DNA of 64,000 nucleotides, from NCBI GenBank assembly GCA_030268105.1, contig BSDZ01000054.1:1-64000 (forward strand). The letters run 5' to 3'. Position numbers and translations under genes: made by a program. The notes beneath the pieces were generated by a model, which saw nothing but the letters and a program-made list of their open reading frames with translations, did not search any database and was not told the origin of the DNA. Shown here piece after piece: positions 25,673 through 36,892 of this stretch (its first letter is position 1; each line of letters starts with the position of its first letter). This DNA is from Volvox africanus (Eukaryota; Chlorophyta; Chlorophyceae; Chlamydomonadales; Volvocaceae).

Positions 25673-26479
25673 GTGGGTGTTTGGGGTTTGGTGGTATTAT
25701 GGAACTCCCCAAGGATATTAATTTAATGTTTCTATAAATTTACTTTGCGCAACAACTGCTTCGTCGCCACGTTGCCGCTTTTCCCCGTCCTTTTAGTCAT
25801 ATTCTTTGTGTCGTGATATTTTAGATAGGCAGGTTTTACTGGAAATTTTTAATAGTTGAAGAAAAGGGGGAAATAATCATCTTGAATTATGGTTACGTTT
25901 TGCTGAAAGGACTGGAGAAAAGAAGTTAAATAACCTCCTGGATTAAATACGACGGCGATTAAATTTGAAGGATTGCAACAGATACCGACAATTTTTTAGT
26001 TAATCAAGACGAATCAGTTCAGAATTATAATATTACCAAGAACGATAATTTAATAATTTTTTTAGACCTAACTCCAAATGAACTTATGGTTACATCTTGG
26101 TTGTACACTACCTTATATTATATACCTTGTGCCTTATACATGATATCGGCCTTCTAGAAGACGGAGCTAGGAGTTTGTGTTTGCCGTAGCGCTAGGATGT
26201 AGGCCAGCTTGCGGATGGTGTCATTACGGCCGGCGCCCCGTATCGACGTTTTTTTAATTGCGTTTGCATGCCTCATTTACTTTCGCACATCCTGTTTTCG
26301 AAATCCAGTTCAGTCAATGACAGTCCCCTCTGTGGTGCCGTGCCTTGATGGCTCTTGCCCATGTTAAGCCGTAATAAGTTGCCAAAGCCCATGCACAGTC
26401 GATGGGCTCTGCCCAAGACACCCGACCTTATGTCAGTGGGTACATGATCTATTGGTGTATTGTCTTGTCCGATGCTTAG
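25673..26479. other. AT-rich predicted intron 7
   Basis: About 0.8 kb, markedly AT-richer than both neighbouring exons, with runs such as AATTTAATAATTTTTTTAG. It ends in GATGCTTAG before exon 8. A stop-containing read-through of exon 7 exists to 25737. I see no separate gene here. Confidence 0.5.
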
Positions 26480-26639
26480 ATGCCGGGCGCGTGCAGCGGC
26501 TGTGCACGGTGAAGAGCGCTGCCCCCCGTGCAGCCACGGCTTCTGGAGCAAGGGGCAACGACGCGCAGCAGCGCAAGGAACAACATCAACAGCAAGGGAC
26601 GACTGCAGCGGAAGACGAAGGGGAGGGGGAGGAACAGAG

Positions 26640-27184
26640 GCAAAGCAGGTGTCACCTATACGACCCATTTCGTCAGTACTCCCATCTGCTGCCCTTCCGG
26701 GTCAGCCTCCTCCGCGGCCAGGTGGGTCACAAAACCAATTTCATTTACCACCTTTTTTCAAGCACAGAATTACACTTACGACGTATAGTGGCTTGGCGTG
26801 TCTGGTAATGTAGTCCTTACAGTTCAGGTTGTCAAGCAGCAGTGACCTGCCAGTGCTTGCAGATCAACTGGTCACCATGCTATGAAATCGTTCGAGTTTG
26901 CTCGTCCACGATTTTGTGTGATAAGGAATGGTGCAGCACAGCAAGTCCTGGCAACAAGCCAACGCGAAGGCTCGACTCACGACACCCTGTGAGACGCTTT
27001 TGAAAACAACAGTTCAAGGTGTGACTATCAATTGTGGTTTATGTCGAAGCGAGGGTCCATGTGACTATCAATTGTGGTTTATGTCGAAGCGAGGGTCCAA
27101 AAAAAGCGCCTTAGCTAGGGTTCCTGTGAACCAGGGGTCACTCTGCTGTGAGCCCCTGCTGTGAACCATGGGCCTATTCTGGTA
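26640..27184. repeat. 545-bp direct repeat R, core-end version (copy 1)
   Basis: This element replaced the normal continuation of exon 8 in the amplified copies. GAGGCA of the gene passes into AAGCAGG of R. The same element lies at 35561-36105, 42519-43063 and 49477-50021. It contains a perfect 40-bp tandem duplication at 27020-27059 and 27060-27099 that the head version lacks. Confidence 0.93.
27020..27099. repeat. 40-bp tandem duplication inside R
   Basis: TGTGACTATCAATTGTGGTT and the following 20 bases occur twice back to back. The head version of R (near 20456-20497) has it once. It is present in all four core-end versions, so it arose before the core was amplified. Confidence 0.92.
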
Positions 27185-27545
27185 CTTTTCAGTCAGGGAC
27201 TTAGGTAGCTGTGCCGGGGCAGAATTTGCAGTAAGAATAATGATGGGCGCGGTGCTGGAAACCAAGATTAAGCAACCTAGAGACATTCTGGCCAAATGTA
27301 ATACCTTATATCTTGAAAGCCTGTGATGGAATGTTGGATGGCTGGGCAGATTTTACCGGAACGTCGTGGAGTGCGTGGAGGTATGATACCTTGTCATAGC
27401 GTTGGAGCTGCCGTACAAGCATATTGGCGCGAATTACAGCTCGGAAAGATATGTTTCCCCACTGAATGTCCCTGGTGATGTTGTACTTTGTGTACCATGA
27501 GCCCTCCTAAGCTTTGTGATCTCACAAAAGTATATATCTTATATC
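27185..27545 (+). other. Core tail with a weak coding relic
   Basis: Present in copies 1-4 only. A plus-strand frame open from within R to TGA at 27324-27326 reads ETKIKQPRDILAKCNTLYLE near its end. After two stops the same frame reads a further stretch with PYKHIGANYSSERYVSPLNV. This resembles a decayed exon series, but I do not recognise the family. The region ends in AAAAGTATATAT, the junction used for core-to-core joining. Confidence 0.25.
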
Positions 27546-28569
27546 AAAGGTCTTACCCGTTTCGATTCTAATGGTGAACCTCTGTTGATTCCGCCTACGA
27601 AGGCCAAAGCGAAAATGTCAGTATAACGTCCAATAATGAACACAACCCGTAAATACCCCAGAATACTTACAGCGGTGGTGGCGACGATGGCTGTGGTGGC
27701 GAACGTGGCGGTTCTGCGTCGATGGAGGCGGTGTCGGCTATATTCATATACGATTAGTTGCAAGTATACTGAAGCTAGGGCACTTAGGCGCAAATAACCC
27801 AGACTTGAAAACAACAAGTGGCTTCTAACAGGATGTGTCATTGTCAGGAAGTGATCCAAAGTGAAACAACTTGCTGTTAATTGGACATCAAGAGTTTAAG
27901 GTCTTGCAGGAAGGAGTTTCAGGGATTTGCTGGGTTCTGACTGGAAAGTGTAAACAATAACTGAAACGACGATCAAGGCGCAGTTGAGAGTTGGCCGAAA
28001 TTTATCAATATAATAATATTTTTTTATTATTGCTATTTTATTGTCACTGGTGCGGATGGGAATTTCCTTACCCCACGAGGCACAGCGGACTCGGACGCAT
28101 AGCATATTGAGCCCCACCTAGATGGTTCATCCGGGACAAGTAGGCTGTGATAAGGATAAAGTTGTTATCAAATACTTAAAATCTTACACATAATTTAATG
28201 GTTATCGATTACAGGGACCCTACCTTTGCATGCAGTTGTTGATGTTGCCTGAACGCTTCAGGTTGTCACGCTCTCCTTGCATGACTGCTTCTAATGTCTG
28301 ATTGAGCTACTCCGCGGCATTTCCTTGGCGATGGTGTCAGTTGCCGTAGCATTCGGAGCGGACACATTGCGAGGCATCCTCGGTGATTCATCAGAGCTTT
28401 CCGGGGTACTCATATTCGATTACTTGTAATTATACCGAAGCCAGGGCGCTTAGGCGCCAAACGCCTTAATCCGCCGTGCTGTTAGCAAGCTGCGTCTGGA
28501 ATGGGAAAGATATAAAAGCTGTATGCCTCCTATCAGAATAGCAGAAGTTGATGTATCATATCGTAATGA

Positions 28570-28932
28570 GCAATAAGGTATTCAGCATTTATAGGGTTGC
28601 GTGATGGACATAAAAGTCTCAGGCTATACGCTTTATCACCAGCTTCGCATGATGCATACTTTCTTTCTAAACAGGTTTATGACATTATTATTTGCTCGTC
28701 TTGGTTTAGGCATTTTCCATCTTTTTGGCAAACGCTATTGTATATCGTACCGTCGTACCCCCAGGTGGGTGGCTGGATGTGTTGGAGATTGATTGAGGCG
28801 GTTGGGGATTGTATACCCAGACCAATGTGCGACAAAGTGATGGCAGCTGCAATATTCCGTAACGTTTTTCAGTATGATATGATAATGCGGCTTGACACTC
28901 AAAAGTCAGCGCAAACGAGAGGGCGGTCATGA
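28570..28932 (+). CDS. Hypothetical open frame in the head, second copy
   Basis: Identical in every codon to the frame at 19655-20017, with the same TATAAAAG box 85-90 bp upstream of the alternative ATG at 28604. Its preservation reflects recent duplication and is not evidence of selection. Confidence 0.25.
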   Translation, partial: AIRYSAFIGLRDGHKSLRLYALSPASHDAYFLSKQVYDIIICSSWFRHFPSFWQTLLYIVPSYPQVGGWMCWRLIEAVGDCIPRPMCDKVMAAAIFRNVFQYDMIMRLDTQKSAQTRGRS

Positions 28933-29484
28933 TCCTCTCTCTAACTCATGCAGACATCGGTTCCTTATCCCGTTATATTCCGATGTTGCTGCAAAGCAGG
29001 TGTCACCTATACGACCCATTTCGTCAGTACTCCCATCTGCTGCCCTTCCGGGTCAGCCTCCTCCGCGGCCAGGTGGGTCACAAAACCAATTTCATTTACC
29101 ACCTTTTTTCAAGCACAGAATTACATTTACGACGTATAGTGGCTTGGCGTGTCTGGTAATGTAGTCCTTACAGTTCAGGTTGTCAAGCAGCAGTGACCTG
29201 CCAGTGCTTGCAGATCAACTGGTCACCATGCTATGAAATCGTTCGAGTTTGCTCGTCCACGATTTTGTGTGATAAGGAATGGTGCAGCACAGCAAGTCCT
29301 GGCAACAAGCCAACGCGAAGGCTCGACTCACGACACCCTGTGAGACGCTTTTGAAAACAACAGTTCAAGGTGTGACTATCAATTGTGGTTTATGTCGAAG
29401 CGAGGGTCCAAAAAAAGCGCCTTAGCTAGGGTTCCTGTGAACCAGGGGTCACTCTGCTGTGAGCCCCTGCTGTGAACCATGGGC

Positions 29485-29934
29485 CTATTCTGGTATATAT
29501 TTCCTAAGTGTGATTGTATGTGACTCCTTGCGAAGCTGTCCGCATACCGTCATCCTTTGGCAGCCGCTCTGCCTTGCAACTATTATTGAGGGCTTAGGGG
29601 TTAGCACGGCTTGGCGAAGAAGAAACTGGCTGACCTGACTGGCATTAGCTTTGTGAACCTCGGGACGACAAACAGTTAAGAGTTTTTGCCCAGGAGAGTG
29701 ACACCGACTTAGACAAACATGTTCTACTCGCACGACCTCCTTGGCAGGAAGTCTCCTCTGGGTGCTATTTGGTAAGAAGTGCCTGACAGAGTATTTACCG
29801 TTTGCGCAAGATAAACTGCGCCAATCGCTCACAGAGACGCCGCCGCGCTCCGCGGCTTTGCTCAAAAAGCCATAGAAGTTATTTAGGCTTGCATATGGAA
29901 CTGGGACCCGGGCACATGCAGGACGATGGCTCAT
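29485..29934 (-). CDS. Hypothetical 149-codon minus-strand frame, copy 2
   Basis: Same sequence as the frame at 20570-21019, including the IPE end, because this copy also has a head to its left. Confidence 0.3.
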   Translation of the reverse strand: MSHRPACARVPVPYASLNNFYGFLSKAAERGGVSVSDWRSLSCANGKYSVRHFLPNSTQRRLPAKEVVRVEHVCLSRCHSPGQKLLTVCRPEVHKANASQVSQFLLRQAVLTPKPSIIVARQSGCQRMTVCGQLRKESHTITLRKYIPE

Positions 29935-30860
29935 GGCAAGAAGCTCAGCAAACTTAAAATCCTTGGCATAAGTGTCTCTGATGTTTGGTGAGTTGCCCCA
30001 GTATACATGAGCTATTCCTTATTGACTTAGGATGCCTTCATAATTAAGAATGTGCGAATCGATATGGTGAGACATGGACGATGGTACACAAGGAGCACTG
30101 ACCCGTGGGTCAGCACAACTGGGTCTTTGGTTCTCCTATACGCAGTATAGAGCGAGTAGGCGGGACTACGCTTCGCGATGGGTTAGGACTTACTAGCGTT
30201 TCTTGCTGAACGTTTGCTGCCGGTTCGTTGTTTGCTGCCCGCAGCAAGCACATCATGCAACCAGATGTACCTCACTCCCTGCGGCTCCAGGGCATTTTGA
30301 TTGGTGAGGCCATGCTTGGTTTATCGCAAAGGGCAAGATTTGTCTATGATGAAGACAGCTCATAATTATGCCACTTGGCTTTGCTGTTGGAAACCCATAA
30401 CGGACCCGCAGGTTCTACAACACAATTTTGATCTGTGCTCATGCTACATGGGCAATCATGCTGAACGACGTTGAAAATGCTAATGCCTTTCTAAGTTTTT
30501 GCGGGCTTGCCATGATGCAGGAGGCGTGGTTATCGTGTTCAACCGACAACAGCTGTACCTGTTGGGTAGGTTAAGGGAAGGTCGTACATGTAAAAGATGT
30601 GGGGATGCTACGGGACTGGCCCAGATCGGTAAGAGATACCTTGTCATTCCGTATTACCGCCGTCCTGCCGACCTGCAGCATGCGACCCGCTCAGGGGGAG
30701 CGTAGTACGTCGTGACAACCTTGAGCTAAGTCTTCAAGGGGGACCTGTGGCGATTTGTTTAAAAAGACGGATAGGCGAGGCAACTGCCACCTTCCATTTA
30801 CAAAGGCAGGAAGAGTTGCCTGCCTGCCGTGCGTATATTGCCCCAGCTTTTTTCCGCTAG

Positions 30861-33800
30861 GAGTCTTATAGCTGCCGTACCACTCGGTATCTCTTTTTAA
30901 AAGAGGATCTGCAGGATATGCTCCGGAAGGTGACCGCAGCCAAGGCGCCCGAGCGATCCGCAGCCGCGGTCGTCAAAACGGTCCTGCACCGGGGCCGAGA
31001 CAAGGCCAGGTACGTGCCGCTCACCTTTACAGCAGGCGATCCGTCAGGCTGGCTTAAACCCTCAGCACACGGACGCCCATACCTCCATCTGGGTCGGCCT
31101 CAACACCCTGGACTGGAATTGATTGTGGGACCCCTAGCCGAAAAATAACAGTTCGGCGCCTCTGGCCGGCTTGGGCAGTGGCCGTGAGGTTGCAAGTAGA
31201 CGTGGAATCAGATAGTGGGCAGATGGAGGACGATGTGTATGAATTGTAATTTGTCATCCTTGACACGCTGGCATTTGGGCCGCCTGGCATGGCTGTATAT
31301 GGCTCTTACCACAACCGCACCAGCACCGGCAGTGTGTTCATTGGTTCCGCAGGGTGGAAGCCATTACTTTGGTGGAAGATACGGCCCCAGATATGATGAT
31401 GATGTCATCTCACGTTCTGGGTCAGATCGAAGATCTGGACGATTTGGAGCTGCTTGAGCCGCTGGAGCGTCAGGAAGGGCGGGCTGACCCACATGAGCAT
31501 TTTGAGGAAACCGAAGGGGACATCGCCCGCGCGGTGGGGCGGCGACACGATGGTCGCAGTGGCGGGCACATAAGGGGTCTGCGGGAGGATGATGAGGAAG
31601 AGAATTTGTTGATGTTGTCTACCCTGGCACCGCCGAGCTTTAAAAAGGACGGCAGCGGTGCAGGTGCGTGTGTAGCTATTAAGATGAAACTCGCTACTCG
31701 CTACTCGGACACGCGTGCCTCACTCAGACGCTGAGAGGATTTGAGTCGCCGCTACCGGGGACTAGGGGCAAGGTGGAAGGACAGGGAAAGCCGCTGCAAA
31801 TAGACGATGTAGATCAATGAGGCCTATGGTAAGGCCTATGGCACACAACACCGACTGATTCACAACACCGACTGACCCACATATCAGGAATACGGACAAG
31901 GGAGATATTTGAGGGCGGACATGGAAGCACGCCCGACATGACAAATCTTCTTAAGCAAGCGGCTAAGATCCACGACTGAACTGAACTGCCCATCATATCA
32001 AGCTGCAACCCCACCAATTTAACGTTGTGATGTCCATCATGCCCACGCCCCCTTCAGAAGGCGCTCAGCGGGGAGGAGGCGCCAAGGGGGGTCGGGTCAG
32101 AGGTGCAGCTGGGCCATCAAACCAAGTCCCTCGTGACCTGTAAGTCGGGATGGATAAGAGGGCGGCGCTTTTTAGTGGAACAGTGGAACCCTCGGCTGCC
32201 ATGCATGTACGACGGCAGCGCAAGATAAGGCCCATCAAGAGTCGGGCCGGTTGGGGCTTTAGCACGCAGGAATTCTGATTATAAAATGAAGTTAACAGCA
32301 TGAATTATATGATACGCGTGTCATCCATAATGGGGTAAATAAGGAATACAATGAAGGAAATGGATGTAAGCATTTGCGATAAGCTGTTGTATCTCTGTTG
32401 TGTCGGCCAACAAAGGCCCGATCGGAAGGATGACCATCTAAGGTCCAGGATCCTTTGACACTGCCCGTAGATACCCCAGGATACTACATAAGCGTGTAAC
32501 AGCGTGGGGATCACTCACTTGTCCTTTCCCCTGTCTCTCACGCGATGCTAGATGCGTTCCACTTAGTCTCTTGCGATTCAGCGAGTAGTAGCAGGTGGTT
32601 CACACAGGTACCCACCACGCACACATATATGCGTCCACCCAAACGAAAACTTTAAACCGAATGCACCCACGCACGCCGAATTATATGTACACCCTGCCTT
32701 CTTCACGACCTGCTACTATCATGCGGTAACCTCCCGTTATGGGTTTAGGGTTACCCCATATCGTTTTCGTTCTCTTCTTTCTCTTTCCTACCCGTCCCGT
32801 GCATGATTAGCAACGACGATGAGGTTTTTGAAGCCCCCGATTTACGGGTCCTGCTGAATGACGATGACGACGAGGATAGCGCTTTTTTCCTGTCGTTCGG
32901 TAAGTCGATTGTCGGTTATCGGTTGTCGGTCAGGCATTGGCCAAGAGTGCTGTTAGTTGGGGCCGTGGATGCCGTGGGGCCGAGGGGCCGTGGATGTCGC
33001 AGTACTTGACGTACATTCCCCCTCCCGTACCCTCCCTTACCGTCTTAATACCTGCCATACTGCGCCTCAGGACTGACTGGTTTATTATCCAAAGTAAAGC
33101 TATTGCTATCGAAAAGTCCTCTGTGTGTGTCGCCGTAATTCTTATCACACCTGTTCCCGCATGTTCGGTGTAGATCACGTAATGCCCTGCACGCCTACTA
33201 CAGGCGGTCTGGCTGCTGCAGCTCCGACGGCGGCGGTGGCGGCGGCGGCAGCAGCCACCGCGGCAGCAGCCACCACAGCCGATGGCGGTCGCCGCTCCGG
33301 GCCGAGTAGCACGGCCGGCGCAGCCTCCTTGCTGGCGCGGAGCCCCACTGGGACTGGCGCTCTCGCCACCGCAAACACCGCTGGCGGGACCGCGGCGGCG
33401 CATACACTGGATCCGTTGAACGAGATGCGCGAGATGGAAGACAGCGAGATGCATTTCGCCGAGGAGCTGCCCACCGACCTTCACTTCCTGAGCGACTTCA
33501 CTCCCGAGGATGCGCAGCAGCAGTTGCACTCGGAAGGGGCCCAACTGCGCGCCACTACCCCTACCTGCGGCCAGCCCGCGCCGTCGCTTGTGCCGCTTCC
33601 AAGCATCGGAGCCCCCATGGACCACTTCATGCCACCCTCTCCGTTGCATGACGGTAATAATGGCTTCACGGCTACTGTTGGGGTCCACCGAATAGATGTA
33701 AATTGGACCGGATTTGCCTGGATCAGGAGATTGGTGGGAGATTAGTGGAGTCCGTGGCGATGATTTGCCCCATCTGGGTCGAGAATAGATAGACTAGACT

Positions 33801-35729
33801 AGACCAGATAGACTAGACTTGATAGATTAGATAGACTAAATAGATAAAAAAGCAAATGGCTGGGGAGGCATCATGGAAACAGGGAAAGAAAGGGATGAAC
33901 TTGTTTGTAGGAAATAAATGAAACATGCGGCTGGAGTCAATAGCCGCAGGAGCGTCGTAAGGTTTGTTCCTTTGAATGGTGATGACACGACGTAGCGGAA
34001 CCCGGGGGGTTAGGGGCCGAGAGAACTAAGTTCTTAGGCATACTGGTGCCGGTCAGCCGGTGCGTACTGCAACAAGGGGAGCTGTAAGCGGTGTTCAAGA
34101 ACCCGGATGTTCTTCCCATGCGACCAGGTGGCGGGTCGAACCTATCGTGAATGGACATTGGAATCGTCTGTGCTGCTCAAGTCCAGAATCAATGTTGCGC
34201 CAGACCCGAGCGGCGGCAGTGACCCGGGTCACAATGCCGGCCTGGTCTGGGCATCAGGGACAACGGCCGCTGCCCCCTTCGCGGACCCTTTCAACGGCCG
34301 TCGCTTCACCAGCGACCCCTACGACGGAACCCCTGGGCCCATGATATTCGTTGCAGTGGCGGGGATGCTGGCGGCAGGCCACGTTGCCGCGGCGTCCGAT
34401 GCGGTAAGGCACGGAGCGGCGGCGATGTTGAACGGTAGCGGCATGACATGGGGTCGCCACCTGGTGCGTCTGGTGGCAATGGCGGCGGAGGCGGACGAGG
34501 TGGTGGAGGACGTTGAGGAGGAGGATGTTGAGGGCTACGTCAACGTTACTCACGGAGGGCCAAGGCGGCGAACTGCTGCCGTGGAAGAGCCGGGTGGGTG
34601 TTTGGGGTTTGGTGGTATTATGGAACTCCCCAAGGATATTAATTTAATGTTTCTATAAATTTACTTTGCGCAACAACTGCTTCGTCGCCACGTTGCCGCT
34701 TTTCCCCGTCCTTTTAGTCATATTCTTTGTGTCGTGATATTTTAGATAGGCAGGTTTTACTGGAAATTTTTAATAGTTGAAGAAAAGGGGGAAATAATCA
34801 TCTTGAATTATGGTTACGTTTTGCTGAAAGGACTGGAGAAAAGAAGTTAAATAACCTCCTGGATTAAATACGACGGCGATTAAATTTGAAGGATTGCAAC
34901 AGATACCGACAATTTTTTAGTTAATCAAGACGAATCAGTTCAGAATTATAATATTACCAAGAACGATAATTTAATAATTTTTTTAGACCTAACTCCAAAT
35001 GAACTTATGGTTACATCTTGGTTGTACACTACCTTATATTATATACCTTGTGCCTTATACATGATATCGGCCTTCTAGAAGACGGAGCTAGGAGTTTGTG
35101 TTTGCCGTAGCGCTAGGATGTAGGCCAGCTTGCGGATGGTGTCATTACGGCCGGCGCCCCGTATCGACGTTTTTTTAATTGCGTTTGCATGCCTCATTTA
35201 CTTTCGCACATCCTGTTTTCGAAATCCAGTTCAGTCAATGACAGTCCCCTCTGTGGTGCCGTGCCTTGATGGCTCTTGCCCATGTTAAGCCGTAATAAGT
35301 TGCCAAAGCCCATGCACAGTCGATGGGCTCTGCCCAAGACACCCGACCTTATGTCAGTGGGTACATGATCTATTGGTGTATTGTCTTGTCCGATGCTTAG
35401 ATGCCGGGCGCGTGCAGCGGCTGTGCACGGTGAAGAGCGCTGCCCCCCGTGCAGCCACGGCTTCTGGAGCAAGGGGCAACGACGCGCAGCAGCGCAAGGA
35501 ACAACATCAACAGCAAGGGACGACTGCAGCGGAAGACGAAGGGGAGGGGGAGGAACAGAGGCAAAGCAGGTGTCACCTATACGACCCATTTCGTCAGTAC
35601 TCCCATCTGCTGCCCTTCCGGGTCAGCCTCCTCCGCGGCCAGGTGGGTCACAAAACCAATTTCATTTACCACCTTTTTTCAAGCACAGAATTACATTTAC
35701 GACGTATAGTGGCTTGGCGTGTCTGGTAA
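30861..35729 (+). pseudogene. Truncated gene fragment, copy 2
   Basis: Exons correspond to the continuous gene minus 26053: 30861-31009, 31138-31245, 31353-31663, 32058-32139, 32811-32899, 33204-33697, 34038-34593 and 35401 onward. The gene sequence ends at 35563 and the chimeric frame stops at 35729. I noticed no differences from the continuous copy within the exons. It includes the four-Met run that copy 1 lacks. Confidence 0.65.
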
Positions 35730-36442
35730 TGTAGTCCTTACAGTTCAGGTTGTCAAGCAGCAGTGACCTGCCAGTGCTTGCAGATCAACTGGTCACCATG
35801 CTATGAAATCGTTCGAGTTTGCTCGTCCACGATTTTGTGTGATAAGGAATGGTGCAGCACAGCAAGTCCTGGCAACAAGCCAACGCGAAGGCTCGACTCA
35901 CGACACCCTGTGAGACGCTTTTGAAAACAACAGTTCAAGGTGTGACTATCAATTGTGGTTTATGTCGAAGCGAGGGTCCATGTGACTATCAATTGTGGTT
36001 TATGTCGAAGCGAGGGTCCAAAAAAAGCGCCTTAGCTAGGGTTCCTGTGAACCAGGGGTCACTCTGCTGTGAGCCCCTGCTGTGAACCATGGGCCTATTC
36101 TGGTACTTTTCAGTCAGGGACTTAGGTAGCTGTGCCGGGGCAGAATTTGCAGTAAGAATAATGATGGGCGCGGTGCTGGAAACCAAGATTAAGCAACCTA
36201 GAGACATTCTGGCCAAATGTAATACCTTATATCTTGAAAGCCTGTGATGGAATGTTGGATGGCTGGGCAGATTTTACCGGAACGTCGTGGAGTGCGTGGA
36301 GGTATGATACCTTGTCATAGCGTTGGAGCTGCCGTACAAGCATATTGGCGCGAATTACAGCTCGGAAAGATATGTTTCCCCACTGAATGTCCCTGGTGAT
36401 GTTGTACTTTGTGTACCATGAGCCCTCCTAAGCTTTGTGATC

Positions 36443-36892
36443 TCACAAAAGTATATATTTCCTAAGTGTGATTGTATGTGACTCCTTGCGAAGCTGTCCG
36501 CATACCGTCATCCTTTGGCAGCCGCTCTGCCTTGCAACTATTATTGAGGGCTTAGGGGTTAGCACGGCTTGGCGAAGAAGAAACTGGCTGACCTGACTGG
36601 CATTAGCTTTGTGAACCTCGGGACGACAAACAGTTAAGAGTTTTTGCCCAGGAGAGTGACACCGACTTAGACAAACATGTTCTACTCGCACGACCTCCTT
36701 GGCAGGAAGTCTCCTCTGGGTGCTATTTGGTAAGAAGTGCCTGACAGAGTATTTACCGTTTGCGCAAGATAAACTGCGCCAATCGCTCACAGAGACGCCG
36801 CCGCGCTCCGCGGCTTTGCTCAAAAAGCCATAGAAGTTATTTAGGCTTGCATATGGAACTGGGACCCGGGCACATGCAGGACGATGGCTCAT
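36443..36892 (-). CDS. Hypothetical 149-codon minus-strand frame, copy 3
   Basis: Same frame as in copies 1 and 2, but the last codons are rewritten to ILL by the core-to-core junction at about 36451-36458. Confidence 0.3.
   Translation of the reverse strand: MSHRPACARVPVPYASLNNFYGFLSKAAERGGVSVSDWRSLSCANGKYSVRHFLPNSTQRRLPAKEVVRVEHVCLSRCHSPGQKLLTVCRPEVHKANASQVSQFLLRQAVLTPKPSIIVARQSGCQRMTVCGQLRKESHTITLRKYILL

Larger units (their letters stand above)
21946..26808 (+). pseudogene. Truncated gene fragment, copy 1 (exons 1-7 plus chimeric exon 8)
   Basis: Exons at 21946-22094, 22223-22330, 22438-22742, 23137-23218, 23890-23978, 24283-24776, 25117-25672, and 26480 onward. Exon 8 leaves the gene at 26642 and runs in frame into repeat R, stopping at 26808. 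All splice sites match the continuous copy. Compared with that copy it has two Met codons fewer in a Met run of exon 3 (6-bp deletion) and a few silent or intronic changes. It would encode about 650 residues with a foreign C-terminus of about 55 residues. It is called a pseudogene because the 3' half of the gene is missing, although the frame itself is open and could be expressed. Confidence 0.65.
18631..27545. repeat. Large tandem unit, copy 1 (head plus core, 8915 bp)
   Basis: Sequence from AAGGTCTTACCC at about 18631 recurs at about 27546 and stays collinear, with an offset of 8915 bp (8921 after a 6-bp indel near 22487). The unit begins with 196 bp of the last 1344-bp satellite unit. That piece was therefore carried along in the duplication and reappears at 27546-27741. 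The head is 18631-20580 and the core about 20581-27545. Copy 1 is the most diverged copy: it has a 6-bp in-frame deletion in an ATG run and single-base differences near 22974, 23289, 25438 and 26774. Confidence 0.95.
27546..36458. repeat. Large tandem unit, copy 2 (head plus core)
   Basis: Collinear with copy 1 over its full length. At its right end the tail sequence AAAAGTATATAT joins directly to TTCCTAAG, the start of another core, instead of to a new head. The shared 8-mer GTATATAT at 29493 and 36451 marks the crossover point. From here on the array continues as core-only units. Confidence 0.95.

Noticed and set aside
20076..27184. LTR retrotransposon bounded by the 505-bp repeats
   Set aside because: The enclosed sequence is an exon-intron gene fragment with no reverse transcriptase, integrase or gag-like frame, and no primer-binding site or polypurine tract was seen.
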